A DNA stretch of 17,600 nt from JAZKFT01 sp043760535 (GCA_043760535.1 JAYUOV010000074.1:1-17600); one strand, 5' to 3'. Counted from the first letter of the stretch, positions 7,612 through 15,342 are shown. A program made the numbers and translations. The notes: a model not told the origin generated them from the letters alone.

Positions 7612-10426
7612 AATAAATACCCTTGCCTGAACTCAAATTACCGAACAACCTTTTTGCAGCTTTTGACTCAGCCGTACCTGACGAATTGATAAAATATACA
7701 AAAGTCACAAGAAAGTACCTTTTCAGAACCGTGAAAGACCGATCTTCTATAAAATTACTGCTTGTATTTCTTTGAAAACCAAAATTGTTGTCAAGCAAAT
7801 TGATGCCTGATAACTTTATTTCTGCTTTTTTATTTTTTAAAAAGGGCTTTGTTATTGATGCATTCCATAGTATTATTCGTGGATTGTAACCTGTTGTCCT
7901 ACCCTTGTTTATCGCATATTCCAACTCATTTGATACAGTAAGCCCTTTAGGTAAATACCAGTTATTCTCAAAAGACGAAGATAGGCTGTAGAACACTGCA
8001 TTCTGCAATGGTTGCACAGAATAACGAGCCTTATTATAGTTAAAACCTGTTCGTAAACTGATATCAAAAGACTCTTTGTAAGCGTAATTAAGAGTCAAAT
8101 TTTTTCCCAAACTATAATTTTCTATTGCGTTTAGAATACCATTTAAGCGGCTGAAATTTTTGCTGTAAGTAAAAGTTGCATTAGAATTTAAGGAGAAATC
8201 AATACCAAAGACTTTTAGCGGAAAGGCTAAATACATGTTCCCATTTAGATTATAAGCTCCTTTTGCATTTTCATAACTGGTATTCCTATTTCCGAACATA
8301 CCTATACTATCGGTGCTTATAATTTTATTATTCGTAGTGTTTGCAAAAACGGTTACAAATAGTACTCTTTTGTGCACCATGTCGAAATGGTTAAAAACTA
8401 CCTGAAAATTATGTGTGTATTCTTGCTTAAGAAAGGGGTTTCCTCTTTTTACATTCCATATATCTGTACTATCTATAATTGGCTGCAATTGGTAAATGTT
8501 GGGGATTGTGTTAAAACCCCGATAAGTTGCCCGCAAGTTTTTACTAAACCCCATCTTCCATTGTGCCTGTGCATTGGGCAAAATATTCCAAAAATGATTC
8601 TCCTTGAAAGAATTTAGGCCCTGAATTTGATTTTGTAATATGGCTTTTTGGATTGAAACACCAAAAGAAGCATTAAATATGTGGCCGATTTTTCGAAAAT
8701 TAATACCGGTGCCTGTATTGATCACCTGTGTTATAAATTGGCTACTCAGTCGTTGGTTGAGCTTATTATATAGGCCACTGCTAATGTCATAGCCGAAGTT
8801 TGAGCGACTGTTGTTCGTAAGACCGCTATTGTGATAAGTAACCCATTCAACTACTGCATTTCTATTGATGGGTTCTGAATAACAAATATCAACGCCGAAA
8901 TTATTAGAGTAAAGGTTTCCAACATTTTGCTGGTCTATGGAATCGGCTTTTATACTTGGTTGAGCCAAAAAATGGGTGTTAGTGAATTGTGTATCATCAG
9001 TTTTATTTTTATTATCCCCTGTATTTATCTGTACATACACAGTTCTCCCTATTCTATGAAATTTATGCTTTAAGATTGTATTTGTAGATAATTGATAGCC
9101 ATTATTTAGGGTTCTTAATTTCTGGTTACCTGTGCTTAAGGCTATGCCCGATTCGCCGAGTGTAAAAAAAACGGAAGTATCATATCTCCGATTTTGCTGC
9201 AATACCAAAGACGGTATGAATTTTATTGAAGTAAATGAATCTATACCCCACTCTATACTAAGGTTGATACGGTGATTGTTATTACTGCTATTAGATTGCC
9301 CTGACATTCTTCGAGTGATAAAGCTATCGGAAAGATTGGTTTGAGTGATAGAAGTAGATTGGTTAAAAACATCAGTGGCATTGTAAAAATAGCTCCCCGA
9401 AAATTTTAGTTTTGCAGTCTTATAAAGGTTGAAATTGATACCAACGGACTGGCTTTTTGCAATACCCTGGCCGTTTGCACCTTCTGGATTAGATTTAAAT
9501 TGTAATGATTGATTTAGTGATTGTCCACCAGTTGTCATAAAATTGTCAATACCACCACTAAAAGCTATACCGTCACTAAAACTGTAACCAATGTCGTTAA
9601 TGTTGTTCCATTTTCCCAGTACCGACAATTGTTCTCCTTTTTTATATCGGTTTATATTTCCATTAATATTGTATGGTTTTTGGCTACCAGGACCTAATGC
9701 AGCTGAAGCTTTTCCAAAAATTCCTCCTTTTTTATCTGGCTTCAATACAATATTTAAGGCAGCCTCACCGTTTCCATCATCGAATCCTGTAAACTCACTA
9801 CGCTCACTTTTTTTTTCGAAAAGCTGTACTTTACCAACTACATCCGCTAGTAAATTCTTACTTGCAATTTTGGGGTCGTTCCCAAAAAAAGGCTGTCCGT
9901 CCACCAATATTTTTTTTATGATCTGCCCACGGAATTTTATTGTGCCATCTTTTTCTACTGTAATGCCTGGCATCTTTTTTAATAAATCTTCAACAACAGC
10001 GTTTTGTTTAATTTTAAAAAACCGTGTATTATATTCAATGGTATCTCCCCGAAAATTGACTGGAGAGGCTGCAATTACAACATTGTTTACAAAAGAATCT
10101 AGAGACAGTGAAATTATGCCCAAATTGTGATTTTTATAAACCTCAGAAAGAAAAAATGGCTTTGATTGAGTGGTGTAGCCTACATGAGATATGACACACA
10201 AATAACTACCATAATTTAATTTGTTTATAAAAAAGAACCCTTTTTCATCACTGGTTAAAAAAGAGACAAGTGACGAATCGATTGTATTGACGATGCAAAC
10301 TGAGGCATTTGGTAAACTAGTTTTTGAACCTGAATCAATTACAGACCCATTGATTGCTCCTTGTTGTGCCAGTACCTGACCACATAAAAATAAAAAAACG
10401 GGCATAAAAAATTTTGGATGCTTCAT
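7610..10426 (-). CDS. Outer-membrane beta-barrel protein, TonB-dependent-receptor-like with carboxypeptidase-regulatory-like N-terminus
   Basis: This 938-aa protein has a Sec signal (about residues 1-20, ending VLAQ), a CarboxypepD_reg-like beta-sandwich (about 23-110; INGSVIDSGSKTSLPNASV, then LNYGSYLCVISHVGY), a plug-like domain (about 120-230; VVEDLLKKMPGITVEKDG, KKILVDGQPFFGND, EAALNIVLKPDKKGG) and a long barrel rich in alternating aromatic strands to the C-terminus. This is the 'outer membrane beta-barrel family protein' type common in Bacteroidota, related to TonB-dependent receptors but without a SusD partner here. No TonB box was confidently seen. It is the last gene of a leftward cluster, starting 68 nt after the 59-aa membrane protein. 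The inferred role is uptake, sensing or release of a ligand linked to the Cys-rich secreted protein; an unrelated transporter role cannot be excluded. Confidence 0.8.
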   Translation of the reverse strand: MKHPKFFMPVFLFLCGQVLAQQGAINGSVIDSGSKTSLPNASVCIVNTIDSSLVSFLTSDEKGFFFINKLNYGSYLCVISHVGYTTQSKPFFLSEVYKNHNLGIISLSLDSFVNNVVIAASPVNFRGDTIEYNTRFFKIKQNAVVEDLLKKMPGITVEKDGTIKFRGQIIKKILVDGQPFFGNDPKIASKNLLADVVGKVQLFEKKSERSEFTGFDDGNGEAALNIVLKPDKKGGIFGKASAALGPGSQKPYNINGNINRYKKGEQLSVLGKWNNINDIGYSFSDGIAFSGGIDNFMTTGGQSLNQSLQFKSNPEGANGQGIAKSQSVGINFNLYKTAKLKFSGSYFYNATDVFNQSTSITQTNLSDSFITRRMSGQSNSSNNNHRINLSIEWGIDSFTSIKFIPSLVLQQNRRYDTSVFFTLGESGIALSTGNQKLRTLNNGYQLSTNTILKHKFHRIGRTVYVQINTGDNKNKTDDTQFTNTHFLAQPSIKADSIDQQNVGNLYSNNFGVDICYSEPINRNAVVEWVTYHNSGLTNNSRSNFGYDISSGLYNKLNQRLSSQFITQVINTGTGINFRKIGHIFNASFGVSIQKAILQNQIQGLNSFKENHFWNILPNAQAQWKMGFSKNLRATYRGFNTIPNIYQLQPIIDSTDIWNVKRGNPFLKQEYTHNFQVVFNHFDMVHKRVLFVTVFANTTNNKIISTDSIGMFGNRNTSYENAKGAYNLNGNMYLAFPLKVFGIDFSLNSNATFTYSKNFSRLNGILNAIENYSLGKNLTLNYAYKESFDISLRTGFNYNKARYSVQPLQNAVFYSLSSSFENNWYLPKGLTVSNELEYAINKGRTTGYNPRIILWNASITKPFLKNKKAEIKLSGINLLDNNFGFQRNTSSNFIEDRSFTVLKRYFLVTFVYFINSSGTAESKAAKRLFGNLSSGKGIY

Positions 10427-10494
10427 GAGTTCATGAGGACATTGGAATAATGCAGAAGAAATGTCAGACTAAATTATTTGGAGCAATACCGAAT

Positions 10495-10674
10495 TTAATT
10501 TTGAAAGAAGTGCTTGTAGCATTTTCTAAGCATTAGGAATGTTAGTATGGAAAGAAACACAATAGACCAAATGTTTTTGTGGCTTAAATAGCCATCAATC
10601 AGGAGAAAAATACTCAGTCCAAGCCCCAGAATGTCAATAAATTTGTCAATTCGTTGATTAGTGTCAAATTTCAT
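10495..10674 (-). CDS. 59-aa two-helix membrane protein, candidate immunity protein
   Basis: A short ORF encodes MKFDTNQRIDKF, then hydrophobic segment 1 (about residues 13-30, IDILGLGLSIFLLIDGYL), a short SHKN turn, hydrophobic segment 2 (about 35-50) and a basic tail RKCYKHFFQN. Its ATG (10674) overlaps the end of the upstream 159-aa gene by 11 nt in another frame (ATGAAATTTGA), a layout typical of translational coupling. Two closely spaced helices, basic tail and position behind a Cys-rich secreted peptide gene resemble small bacteriocin immunity proteins, but there is no sequence match I can name. The function is therefore inferred from context only. The helices and the overlap support it being a real gene. 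Confidence 0.6.
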   Translation of the reverse strand: MKFDTNQRIDKFIDILGLGLSIFLLIDGYLSHKNIWSIVFLSILTFLMLRKCYKHFFQN

Positions 10675-11143
10675 TTTTTGTAAATTTTATTATGCAGGAG
10701 TTTTCTAATACCTCAAAAATAAACTTTCCCATTTCGCCATTTTTAATACCTCCACCAAAACTGCCGTTACAACTGTAAGTTTTCTTACCTCCAACTGCAA
10801 GAGAAACTTTTAATTCTAAACTACCACTTACCGTAGTGTTTGTTTTCTTGTCTTTAGTTGTTAGTGTAAAAAATATAGTACCGAATGAAGTTGTTTCAAA
10901 ATCTGGACTCAGCTCAACCTTTTTTGCTGTCCAATTTTCCTTTTCCTTCCCCATGGGCGTATATCTTTCAATACTTAGTATGCTATCTAAGAAAATAATT
11001 TCAGTTTTGAAATTTAATGGCAATCTATTACCATTAAACTCCAAATCGTTGTTGTTAGAAATTAATTTCAAATAAGATAGGTTTTGACCTTTTGCTATAA
11101 TCAAACAAAAAGTGGTAACAAAACAAAAAAACAATCTTAACAT
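10664..11143 (-). CDS. Secreted 159-aa protein of unknown function
   Basis: I start at ATG 11143 because MLRLFFCFVTTFCLIIAKGQ is a good signal peptide (cleavage near residue 20); a longer frame to 11338 runs back through the upstream gene and is rejected. The mature part is about 139 residues, rich in alternating beta-type sequence (FKTEIIFLDSILSIERY, GTIFFTLTTKD, SGSLELKVSLAVGG), with two cysteines, C125 and C150, that could form a disulfide. I do not recognise a family. It lies 67 nt after the Cys-rich gene, with a perfect hairpin in the gap, and overlaps the 59-aa membrane protein gene at its 3' end. Possible roles are an immunity or chaperone-like partner of the Cys-rich product in the periplasm; this is a guess from context. 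Confidence 0.65.
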   Translation of the reverse strand: MLRLFFCFVTTFCLIIAKGQNLSYLKLISNNNDLEFNGNRLPLNFKTEIIFLDSILSIERYTPMGKEKENWTAKKVELSPDFETTSFGTIFFTLTTKDKKTNTTVSGSLELKVSLAVGGKKTYSCNGSFGGGIKNGEMGKFIFEVLENSCIIKFTKNEI

Positions 11144-11161
11144 TATATTTAGTTTTATTAA

Positions 11162-11186
11162 GGGGTCGGTAGTATTTACCGACCCC
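11162..11186 (-). terminator. Perfect hairpin between the Cys-rich gene and its downstream genes
   Basis: GGGGTCGGTA (11162-11171) and TACCGACCCC (11177-11186) form a perfect, GC-rich 10-bp stem with a 5-nt loop in otherwise AT-rich DNA. It begins 24 nt past the stop of the Cys-rich gene. Read leftward the following sequence is TTAATAAAAC, so the U run is weak. A partial terminator or 3' mRNA-protecting element would make the first gene more abundant than the rest of the cluster. Confidence 0.6.
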
Positions 11187-11210
11187 GTATGTTTAAAAAT
11201 TGCAAAATTA

Positions 11211-11786
11211 TTAACAGCAGTATTCTTTATAACAAATTGCACAACAAGCAAGATAAATAGGGAATGCCCCAATGGTTCCTGCGCAAACAGCACTACAAGC
11301 ATAAAATGCCCATCCACAACACAAACCAGCGATTTCATCAGTTTCTTGTTCGTTTGTTTGGATAGCTCTAAAATAGGTATCCATTTTTTTGGGGTTGTCT
11401 TTAAATTTTTCTAAAGTGTTTTTTAGACTCATCAACTTCTGCTGTTCACTTTCTTTACAACCCACACAATCAGCTTTTCCTGAAATGTCAAATCTTGTCT
11501 GCAATTTTTTGGCAGCTACTCTGAACTTTTCATCCATTTCGAAAAAAGCTGATTCCGATAGCCCCAGACTTTCTGCAAGCTCCTTTTTAGACATCTGTGC
11601 CATTTTCTCCAGTTTCAAGTCGCCGCTAATCAGTTTCTTGGTGACCAATTGATTTGTTTGTACGATGTATTTCCAATTTTCATCGCTTCTGATAGCTTTT
11701 ATTTTTTCGGTATCGCTCATTTGAGCATACACTGACATTATGCTTAATAAAGTTAAACATAAACTTAACAAGAATTTGATTTTCAT
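11211..11786 (-). CDS. Secreted protein with Cys-rich C-terminus, fulvocin C-related bacteriocin-like
   Basis: This 191-aa protein has a Sec signal (about residues 1-22, ending SVYAQ), a charged, mainly helical middle region (about 25-150; KKELAESLGLSES, LKNTLEKFKDNPKK), a thiol pair C107-x2-C110, and a hydrophobic C-terminus with nine cysteines in the last 36 residues: 156, 157, 164, 168, 181, 182, 185, 190 and 191. The design resembles proteins annotated in Bacteroidota as 'bacteriocin fulvocin C-related', where a C-terminal Cys-rich segment is thought to be the active peptide; I rely on this resemblance, not on an alignment. No double-Gly leader and no dedicated ABC exporter or protease were seen nearby. 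It is the first gene of the leftward cluster. Alternatively it could be a disulfide-rich surface or adhesion protein. Confidence 0.6.
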   Translation of the reverse strand: MKIKFLLSLCLTLLSIMSVYAQMSDTEKIKAIRSDENWKYIVQTNQLVTKKLISGDLKLEKMAQMSKKELAESLGLSESAFFEMDEKFRVAAKKLQTRFDISGKADCVGCKESEQQKLMSLKNTLEKFKDNPKKMDTYFRAIQTNEQETDEIAGLCCGWAFYACSAVCAGTIGAFPIYLACCAICYKEYCC

Positions 11787-11847
11787 TTGTATAAAATTTA
11801 TTGGTTAAAAAATTTACAATCATCATTATTGATGACTTTTCGTTTTG

Positions 11848-11869
11848 ATTGGGTGGGTTTTCCCCCAAT
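11848..11869. other. G/C-tract hairpin in the divergent intergenic region
   Basis: ATTGGG at 11848-11853 and CCCAAT at 11864-11869 pair around an inner GG/CC step with a bulged T and a TTTT loop. It lies in the likely 5' leader of the Cys-rich gene. The rest of 11787-12025 is AT-rich, with no promoter that I can place confidently on either strand. Confidence 0.3.
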
Positions 11870-11921
11870 TTTGGTCTTTAACTTATGTTGTTTAAATGGT
11901 TAAGAAATAAAATCCTGTAAC

Positions 11922-11939
11922 TTGTTTTGGCCAAAACAA
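11922..11939. promoter_or_regulatory. Perfect 18-bp palindrome, candidate operator of the XRE regulator
   Basis: TTGTTTTGGCCAAAACAA is a perfect uninterrupted inverted repeat between the divergent Cys-rich and XRE genes, 135 nt from the former start and 86 nt from the latter. XRE/Cro-type regulators commonly bind as dimers to such dyads beside their own gene. It is not followed by a T run and has no loop, so operator rather than terminator is favoured. Confidence 0.5.
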
Positions 11940-12025
11940 TTAATTCCAGAACAAGATTATTATGTATTTTTCATTTTAAAAACGAACATTTTATTCGTAA
12001 ATCCACACCCGAAATATCTAAGAAT

Positions 12026-12433
12026 ATGAACGAAACCTTCGTAGCAAAACTAAAAGAAATCAGAAATAATAAAGGAATGACCCAGCAACAAATGGCAGAC
12101 AAACTATGTATGGAACTAAGAACCTATCAAAACATAGAGTACAATAAAAACAAAAAAATGGACATCTCTAAAATCAATGAAATTGCTAAAGCGCTGAACG
12201 AAAATTTTGACACCTTGGTAGATTTTGCCAAAATGCAATACATAGAAACAGTAACAGAAAAAAGTGTAGGCATTGTAAATGGCAATATCACTATGCCTGA
12301 AACACCTGTAGATGCAAATGGGGATTCTTTAAGCAAAATGATTGAACTAGAAAGTTTAAGGAAGGAAAACATCCTATTAAAGTCTGAAATTGATTTTTAC
12401 AGGTCTGTTTTGAAAGAAAAAATCTCTGCATAA
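12026..12433 (+). CDS. XRE-family helix-turn-helix regulator with C-terminal coiled coil
   Basis: This 135-aa protein starts at ATG 12026 (MNETFVAKLKEIRNNKG); a longer frame from a TTG at 11927 would start inside the palindrome and adds a sequence unlike the family. Residues about 5-60 form a Cro/C1-type HTH (MTQQQMADKLCMELRTYQNIE, then ISKINEIAKALN). Residues about 103-133 (MIELESLRKENILLKSEIDFYRSVL) predict a dimerising coiled coil; a glycine-poor linker joins them. It is divergent to the Cys-rich cluster and sits only 5 nt upstream of recQ in the same direction. Likely role: dimeric DNA-binding regulator of itself and perhaps of the divergent cluster, through the palindrome at 11922-11939. 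Whether it also affects recQ beyond shared transcription is unknown. Confidence 0.85.
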   Translation: MNETFVAKLKEIRNNKGMTQQQMADKLCMELRTYQNIEYNKNKKMDISKINEIAKALNENFDTLVDFAKMQYIETVTEKSVGIVNGNITMPETPVDANGDSLSKMIELESLRKENILLKSEIDFYRSVLKEKISA

Positions 12434-12438
12434 CCCTT

Positions 12439-14601
12439 ATGCAGAACGCTCTCCATATTTTACAAAACACATTCGGTTACCCAGCTTTCCGCCATAACCA
12501 ACAGGAAATTATTGAGCAGGTTTTAAGCGGCAACAATACTGTTGTGCTGATGCCCACCGGTGGCGGCAAAAGTCTTTGCTTTCAGGTGCCGGCATTGTGC
12601 CTGCCGGGTGTAACTATAGTGGTAAGCCCGTTGATAGCTTTAATGAAAGATCAGGTGGATGCACTTAAAGTAAATGGCATTGCTGCAGAGTTTCTTAACA
12701 GTTCTCAATCTTACGATGAGCAAAATTTTATCATAGGCAAATTGCAACGGAACGAACTAAAACTACTCTACGTAGCACCCGAACGTTTACTGGGAAGCGA
12801 AGCACAATTCATCAATTTTTTAAAGAACATACAGGTTTCTCTATTTGCTATTGATGAGGCTCATTGCATCAGCCAATGGGGCCACGATTTTAGGCCGGAG
12901 TATTTAATATTGGGGCAGCTAAAAAAACAGTTTCCGCTAATACCGGTGATAGCATTAACGGCTACCGCCGATGACCTAACCAAGAAAGATATTATAGAAA
13001 AGCTGGAACTGAAAGAATATAAGGTTTTTGAAAACAGCTTTAACCGCCCCAATATTTATTACTATGTAAAACCAAAAAGTAATTATTATAAAGACCTTGT
13101 AAAATACCTGAATAACCATAAGAATGATAGTGGAATTATTTACTGCCTGAGCCGTGCCGGAACCGAAAGCCTGGCACAGAAATTACAAGATGATGGCTTT
13201 AATGCCGAAGCCTACCATGCAGGCCTGGAGCGGAATACAAAGGAAGACAGGCAGAACAAATTTTTACGAGACGACATTAAAATAATCGTGGCTACCATTG
13301 CGTTTGGCATGGGTATAGATAAGAGTAATGTACGCTTTGTGGTACATGCAGATTTACCCAAAAACATAGAAGGCTATTACCAGGAAACCGGCCGTGCAGG
13401 CAGGGATGGATTGCACAGCGAAGCCATTCTTTTTTTTAGCACGGGAGATGTGATGAAGCTTAAAAAATTTGCCGAAGTTGAGGGTAATGCAGCCCAAACA
13501 AAAGTGATGCTACAGAAGTTGGATAAGATGGCCAAGTTTTGCGAAACAAGAACTTGCCGCCGAAAATTCCTGCTCAACTATTTCGGCGAAGCCGCCCCCG
13601 ATAATTGTAATAGCTGCGATAGCTGCCTTACCAAATCGCCTAAAGAAGAAGCCACCGTAATAGCCCAGAAAATACTGAGTACAGTAATGCGTACCGGCCA
13701 AAGTTTTGGTATGCACTACATTGCCGATATACTTCGCGGCAGCAACGATCAGAAAATAAAAGATCACCACAAACTGCTTTCTGTATATGGAATTGGTAAA
13801 GAATTGCCCAAAGAAGAATGGCTGTTTTATACCAGAGAATTGGTAAACGAAGGCTACCTGCTGCCCAACCCGGACAAGATGAATGCCCTTGAAATAACGG
13901 ACAAAGCCCATTCGGTTTTGTATCAGAAAGCCATGGTAATGCTTACTAAACCAAAGGCTGTAGTAATGGCACAGGAGCCAACCGTGTATCAGAAATTACC
14001 TTACGAAAAACCGCTGTTCGAACTGCTGAAGCAATTTAGAAATACCATAGCCCGGCACGAAAATGTACCAGCCTATATTATTTTTAGCGACAGTACATTA
14101 ATGGATTTAGCTACTTACCTGCCACTCACAAACAGTGATTTACCTAAAATATCTGGCTTTGGCGAAGTAAAGATTGAAAAATATGGTTCGGTATTTTTAG
14201 AAGCAGTGCAGGATTACTGTATTAAAGAAAAACTGGCTACAAGAATGGAGCAGAAAGAGCCTAGGCGGCAACGAAAAATAAATATTGCTCCGGAAAAATT
14301 AAACGATACCAAGCATGCCTCTTTTAATATGTACATGGCCGGAAAATCGATGGGAGATATAGCAGTAGAAAGGGGTTTTTCTTTAACCACAATAGAAACC
14401 CATTTAAGCTATTTTGTAGGTACAGGCCAGCTTAAAATAGACGACATTGTAAAAGCAGGAAAACAGAAATTAATACAGGAAGCAGTTAATACCCATGGCC
14501 ATGCTGTGTTACGGCTGTTAAAAGATAGCTTACCCGACGATATTTCGTACGGCGAAATAAGAATGGTGCTGGCAGCCATGGGAAAGACTGTAACAGGGTA
14601 A
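12439..14601 (+). CDS. recQ: ATP-dependent DNA helicase RecQ
   Basis: This 720-aa protein carries all RecQ parts. Helicase motif I is MPTGGGKS with K44, motif II is D139-E-A-H142 followed by the RecQ aromatic-rich loop ISQWGHDFRPEY, and motif VI is QETGRAGRDG. The zinc site uses C373, C390, C393 and C396, with the spacing known from E. coli RecQ (an extra C368 is nearby). The RQC winged helix covers about 400-510, and an HRDC domain starts near 522 (LFELLKQFRNTIARHENVPAYIIF). A C-terminal helical extension (about 620-715; MYMAGKSMGDIAVERGFS) resembles the HTH_40 domain of Bacteroidota and Bacillus-type RecQ. It unwinds DNA 3'-5' in recombination and fork repair. Its start lies 5 nt after the XRE stop, so it is probably co-transcribed with the regulator. 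It ends 7 nt before a convergent small gene. Confidence 0.95.
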   Translation: MQNALHILQNTFGYPAFRHNQQEIIEQVLSGNNTVVLMPTGGGKSLCFQVPALCLPGVTIVVSPLIALMKDQVDALKVNGIAAEFLNSSQSYDEQNFIIGKLQRNELKLLYVAPERLLGSEAQFINFLKNIQVSLFAIDEAHCISQWGHDFRPEYLILGQLKKQFPLIPVIALTATADDLTKKDIIEKLELKEYKVFENSFNRPNIYYYVKPKSNYYKDLVKYLNNHKNDSGIIYCLSRAGTESLAQKLQDDGFNAEAYHAGLERNTKEDRQNKFLRDDIKIIVATIAFGMGIDKSNVRFVVHADLPKNIEGYYQETGRAGRDGLHSEAILFFSTGDVMKLKKFAEVEGNAAQTKVMLQKLDKMAKFCETRTCRRKFLLNYFGEAAPDNCNSCDSCLTKSPKEEATVIAQKILSTVMRTGQSFGMHYIADILRGSNDQKIKDHHKLLSVYGIGKELPKEEWLFYTRELVNEGYLLPNPDKMNALEITDKAHSVLYQKAMVMLTKPKAVVMAQEPTVYQKLPYEKPLFELLKQFRNTIARHENVPAYIIFSDSTLMDLATYLPLTNSDLPKISGFGEVKIEKYGSVFLEAVQDYCIKEKLATRMEQKEPRRQRKINIAPEKLNDTKHASFNMYMAGKSMGDIAVERGFSLTTIETHLSYFVGTGQLKIDDIVKAGKQKLIQEAVNTHGHAVLRLLKDSLPDDISYGEIRMVLAAMGKTVTG

Positions 14602-14608
14602 TTTGAGA

Positions 14609-14770
14609 TTACAGGTCTTTTGCCCAAATTTTTTTGATACCGCCTTTACCATCTGAAACTACCATGTAGGTGTTAAGGGCTTTGGTTTCGGCAATTACTC
14701 CTAGTATGGCCTTATCCAAAGCTGCTTGTATTTTTACAGTTAAATCTTCGCTTTTTTTAGTTTCAATCAT
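14609..14770 (-). CDS. 53-aa protein paired with the zeta-like kinase, candidate antitoxin
   Basis: A short ORF follows the zeta-like gene with only 2 nt between stop and ATG (14770). It reads MIETKKSEDLTVKIQAALDKA, then an amphipathic helix (about 10-30) and a beta-like tail MVVSDGKGGIKKIWAKDL. I do not recognise a named family, though small proteins with a helix followed by a short 'VVxDGKxxxI' hairpin are common next to zeta-like kinases. Tight spacing suggests co-translation with the kinase. It may neutralise or assist it; classical epsilon antitoxins are larger, helical bundles and lie upstream, so this order is reversed. It ends 7 nt from the convergent recQ stop, leaving no space for a terminator. 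Confidence 0.6.
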   Translation of the reverse strand: MIETKKSEDLTVKIQAALDKAILGVIAETKALNTYMVVSDGKGGIKKIWAKDL

Positions 14771-14772
14771 TT

Positions 14773-15327
14773 TTACGATATTTTGTTATAGGCATCAAAA
14801 TTATAAACTTCTAACTCTTCATCAAGAAATTTAGCAACTAATTCATAAACCGAACCAGAATTATTATAAACATACCATTTGTTGGCCAGATCGGCATATT
14901 TTTTAAAATTTTCAATCCCTTTAAAATACCGTCTTTCTATTACGTCTAAAGGAATATTGTGTCCGCCTTTACTTACCCTCAATGCAACCCTGTTAATGGC
15001 TAATTCAAAGCTTTCTAACCAAACATAAAAAAAGGTTATGGTATAGCCAGCCAGTTTAGCCTCACGTAAAAATCTTAAATAAGCTAATCCAGAAAGTGTT
15101 GTTTCAAATGCAAAGCTTTCTTTTTTTTCAATTAAATAGGCCAACCTTTCCAGCATAATCCTACCAGCCTGAAATGCAACGCCTTCTGAATTGAGCGGGG
15201 AAAGTCCTTTCGCAATTTCATCTGCATTAACAAACTCGACGGTTTTAAAAACGCCGGGCAAGAGTTTGTATGCGGCTGTCGTTTTACCAGCTCCGTTTGG
15301 GCCAGCTATGATAAACATTTCGGGCAT
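14773..15327 (-). CDS. Zeta toxin-like P-loop kinase
   Basis: This 184-aa protein starts with MPEMFIIAGPNGAGKTT: a beta strand and Walker A at residues 9-16 (K15, T16). It continues with the zeta-type FVNADEIAKGLSP (D36), SFAFETTLSG with E75, and the arginine-rich RVALRVSKGGHNIPLDVIERRYF (R113, R117, R132, R133) typical of the lid or substrate site. Zeta toxins phosphorylate UDP-N-acetylglucosamine and block peptidoglycan synthesis; short chromosomal zeta-like proteins may instead have other small-molecule targets. Key residues appear intact. There is no PezA/epsilon gene upstream; the only partner is the 53-aa gene 2 nt downstream. A TAttTTTG box lies 16 nt upstream. Family is fairly certain, substrate and toxicity are not. 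Confidence 0.8.
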   Translation of the reverse strand: MPEMFIIAGPNGAGKTTAAYKLLPGVFKTVEFVNADEIAKGLSPLNSEGVAFQAGRIMLERLAYLIEKKESFAFETTLSGLAYLRFLREAKLAGYTITFFYVWLESFELAINRVALRVSKGGHNIPLDVIERRYFKGIENFKKYADLANKWYVYNNSGSVYELVAKFLDEELEVYNFDAYNKIS

Positions 15328-15342
15328 ATTGTTATTTTAAAT

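Noticed and set aside
9591..10130. 179-aa ORF on the + strand
   Set aside because: It lies opposite the outer-membrane barrel gene, whose domain order is clear; the product has no family-like motif.
11144..11338. Longer N-terminus for the 159-aa secreted protein
   Set aside because: It runs back through the hairpin and the 3' end of the Cys-rich gene and would bury the signal peptide internally.
11927..12025. TTG start extending the XRE regulator by 33 residues
   Set aside because: It starts within the 18-bp palindrome and the extra residues do not resemble the family; ATG 12026 directly precedes the HTH domain.
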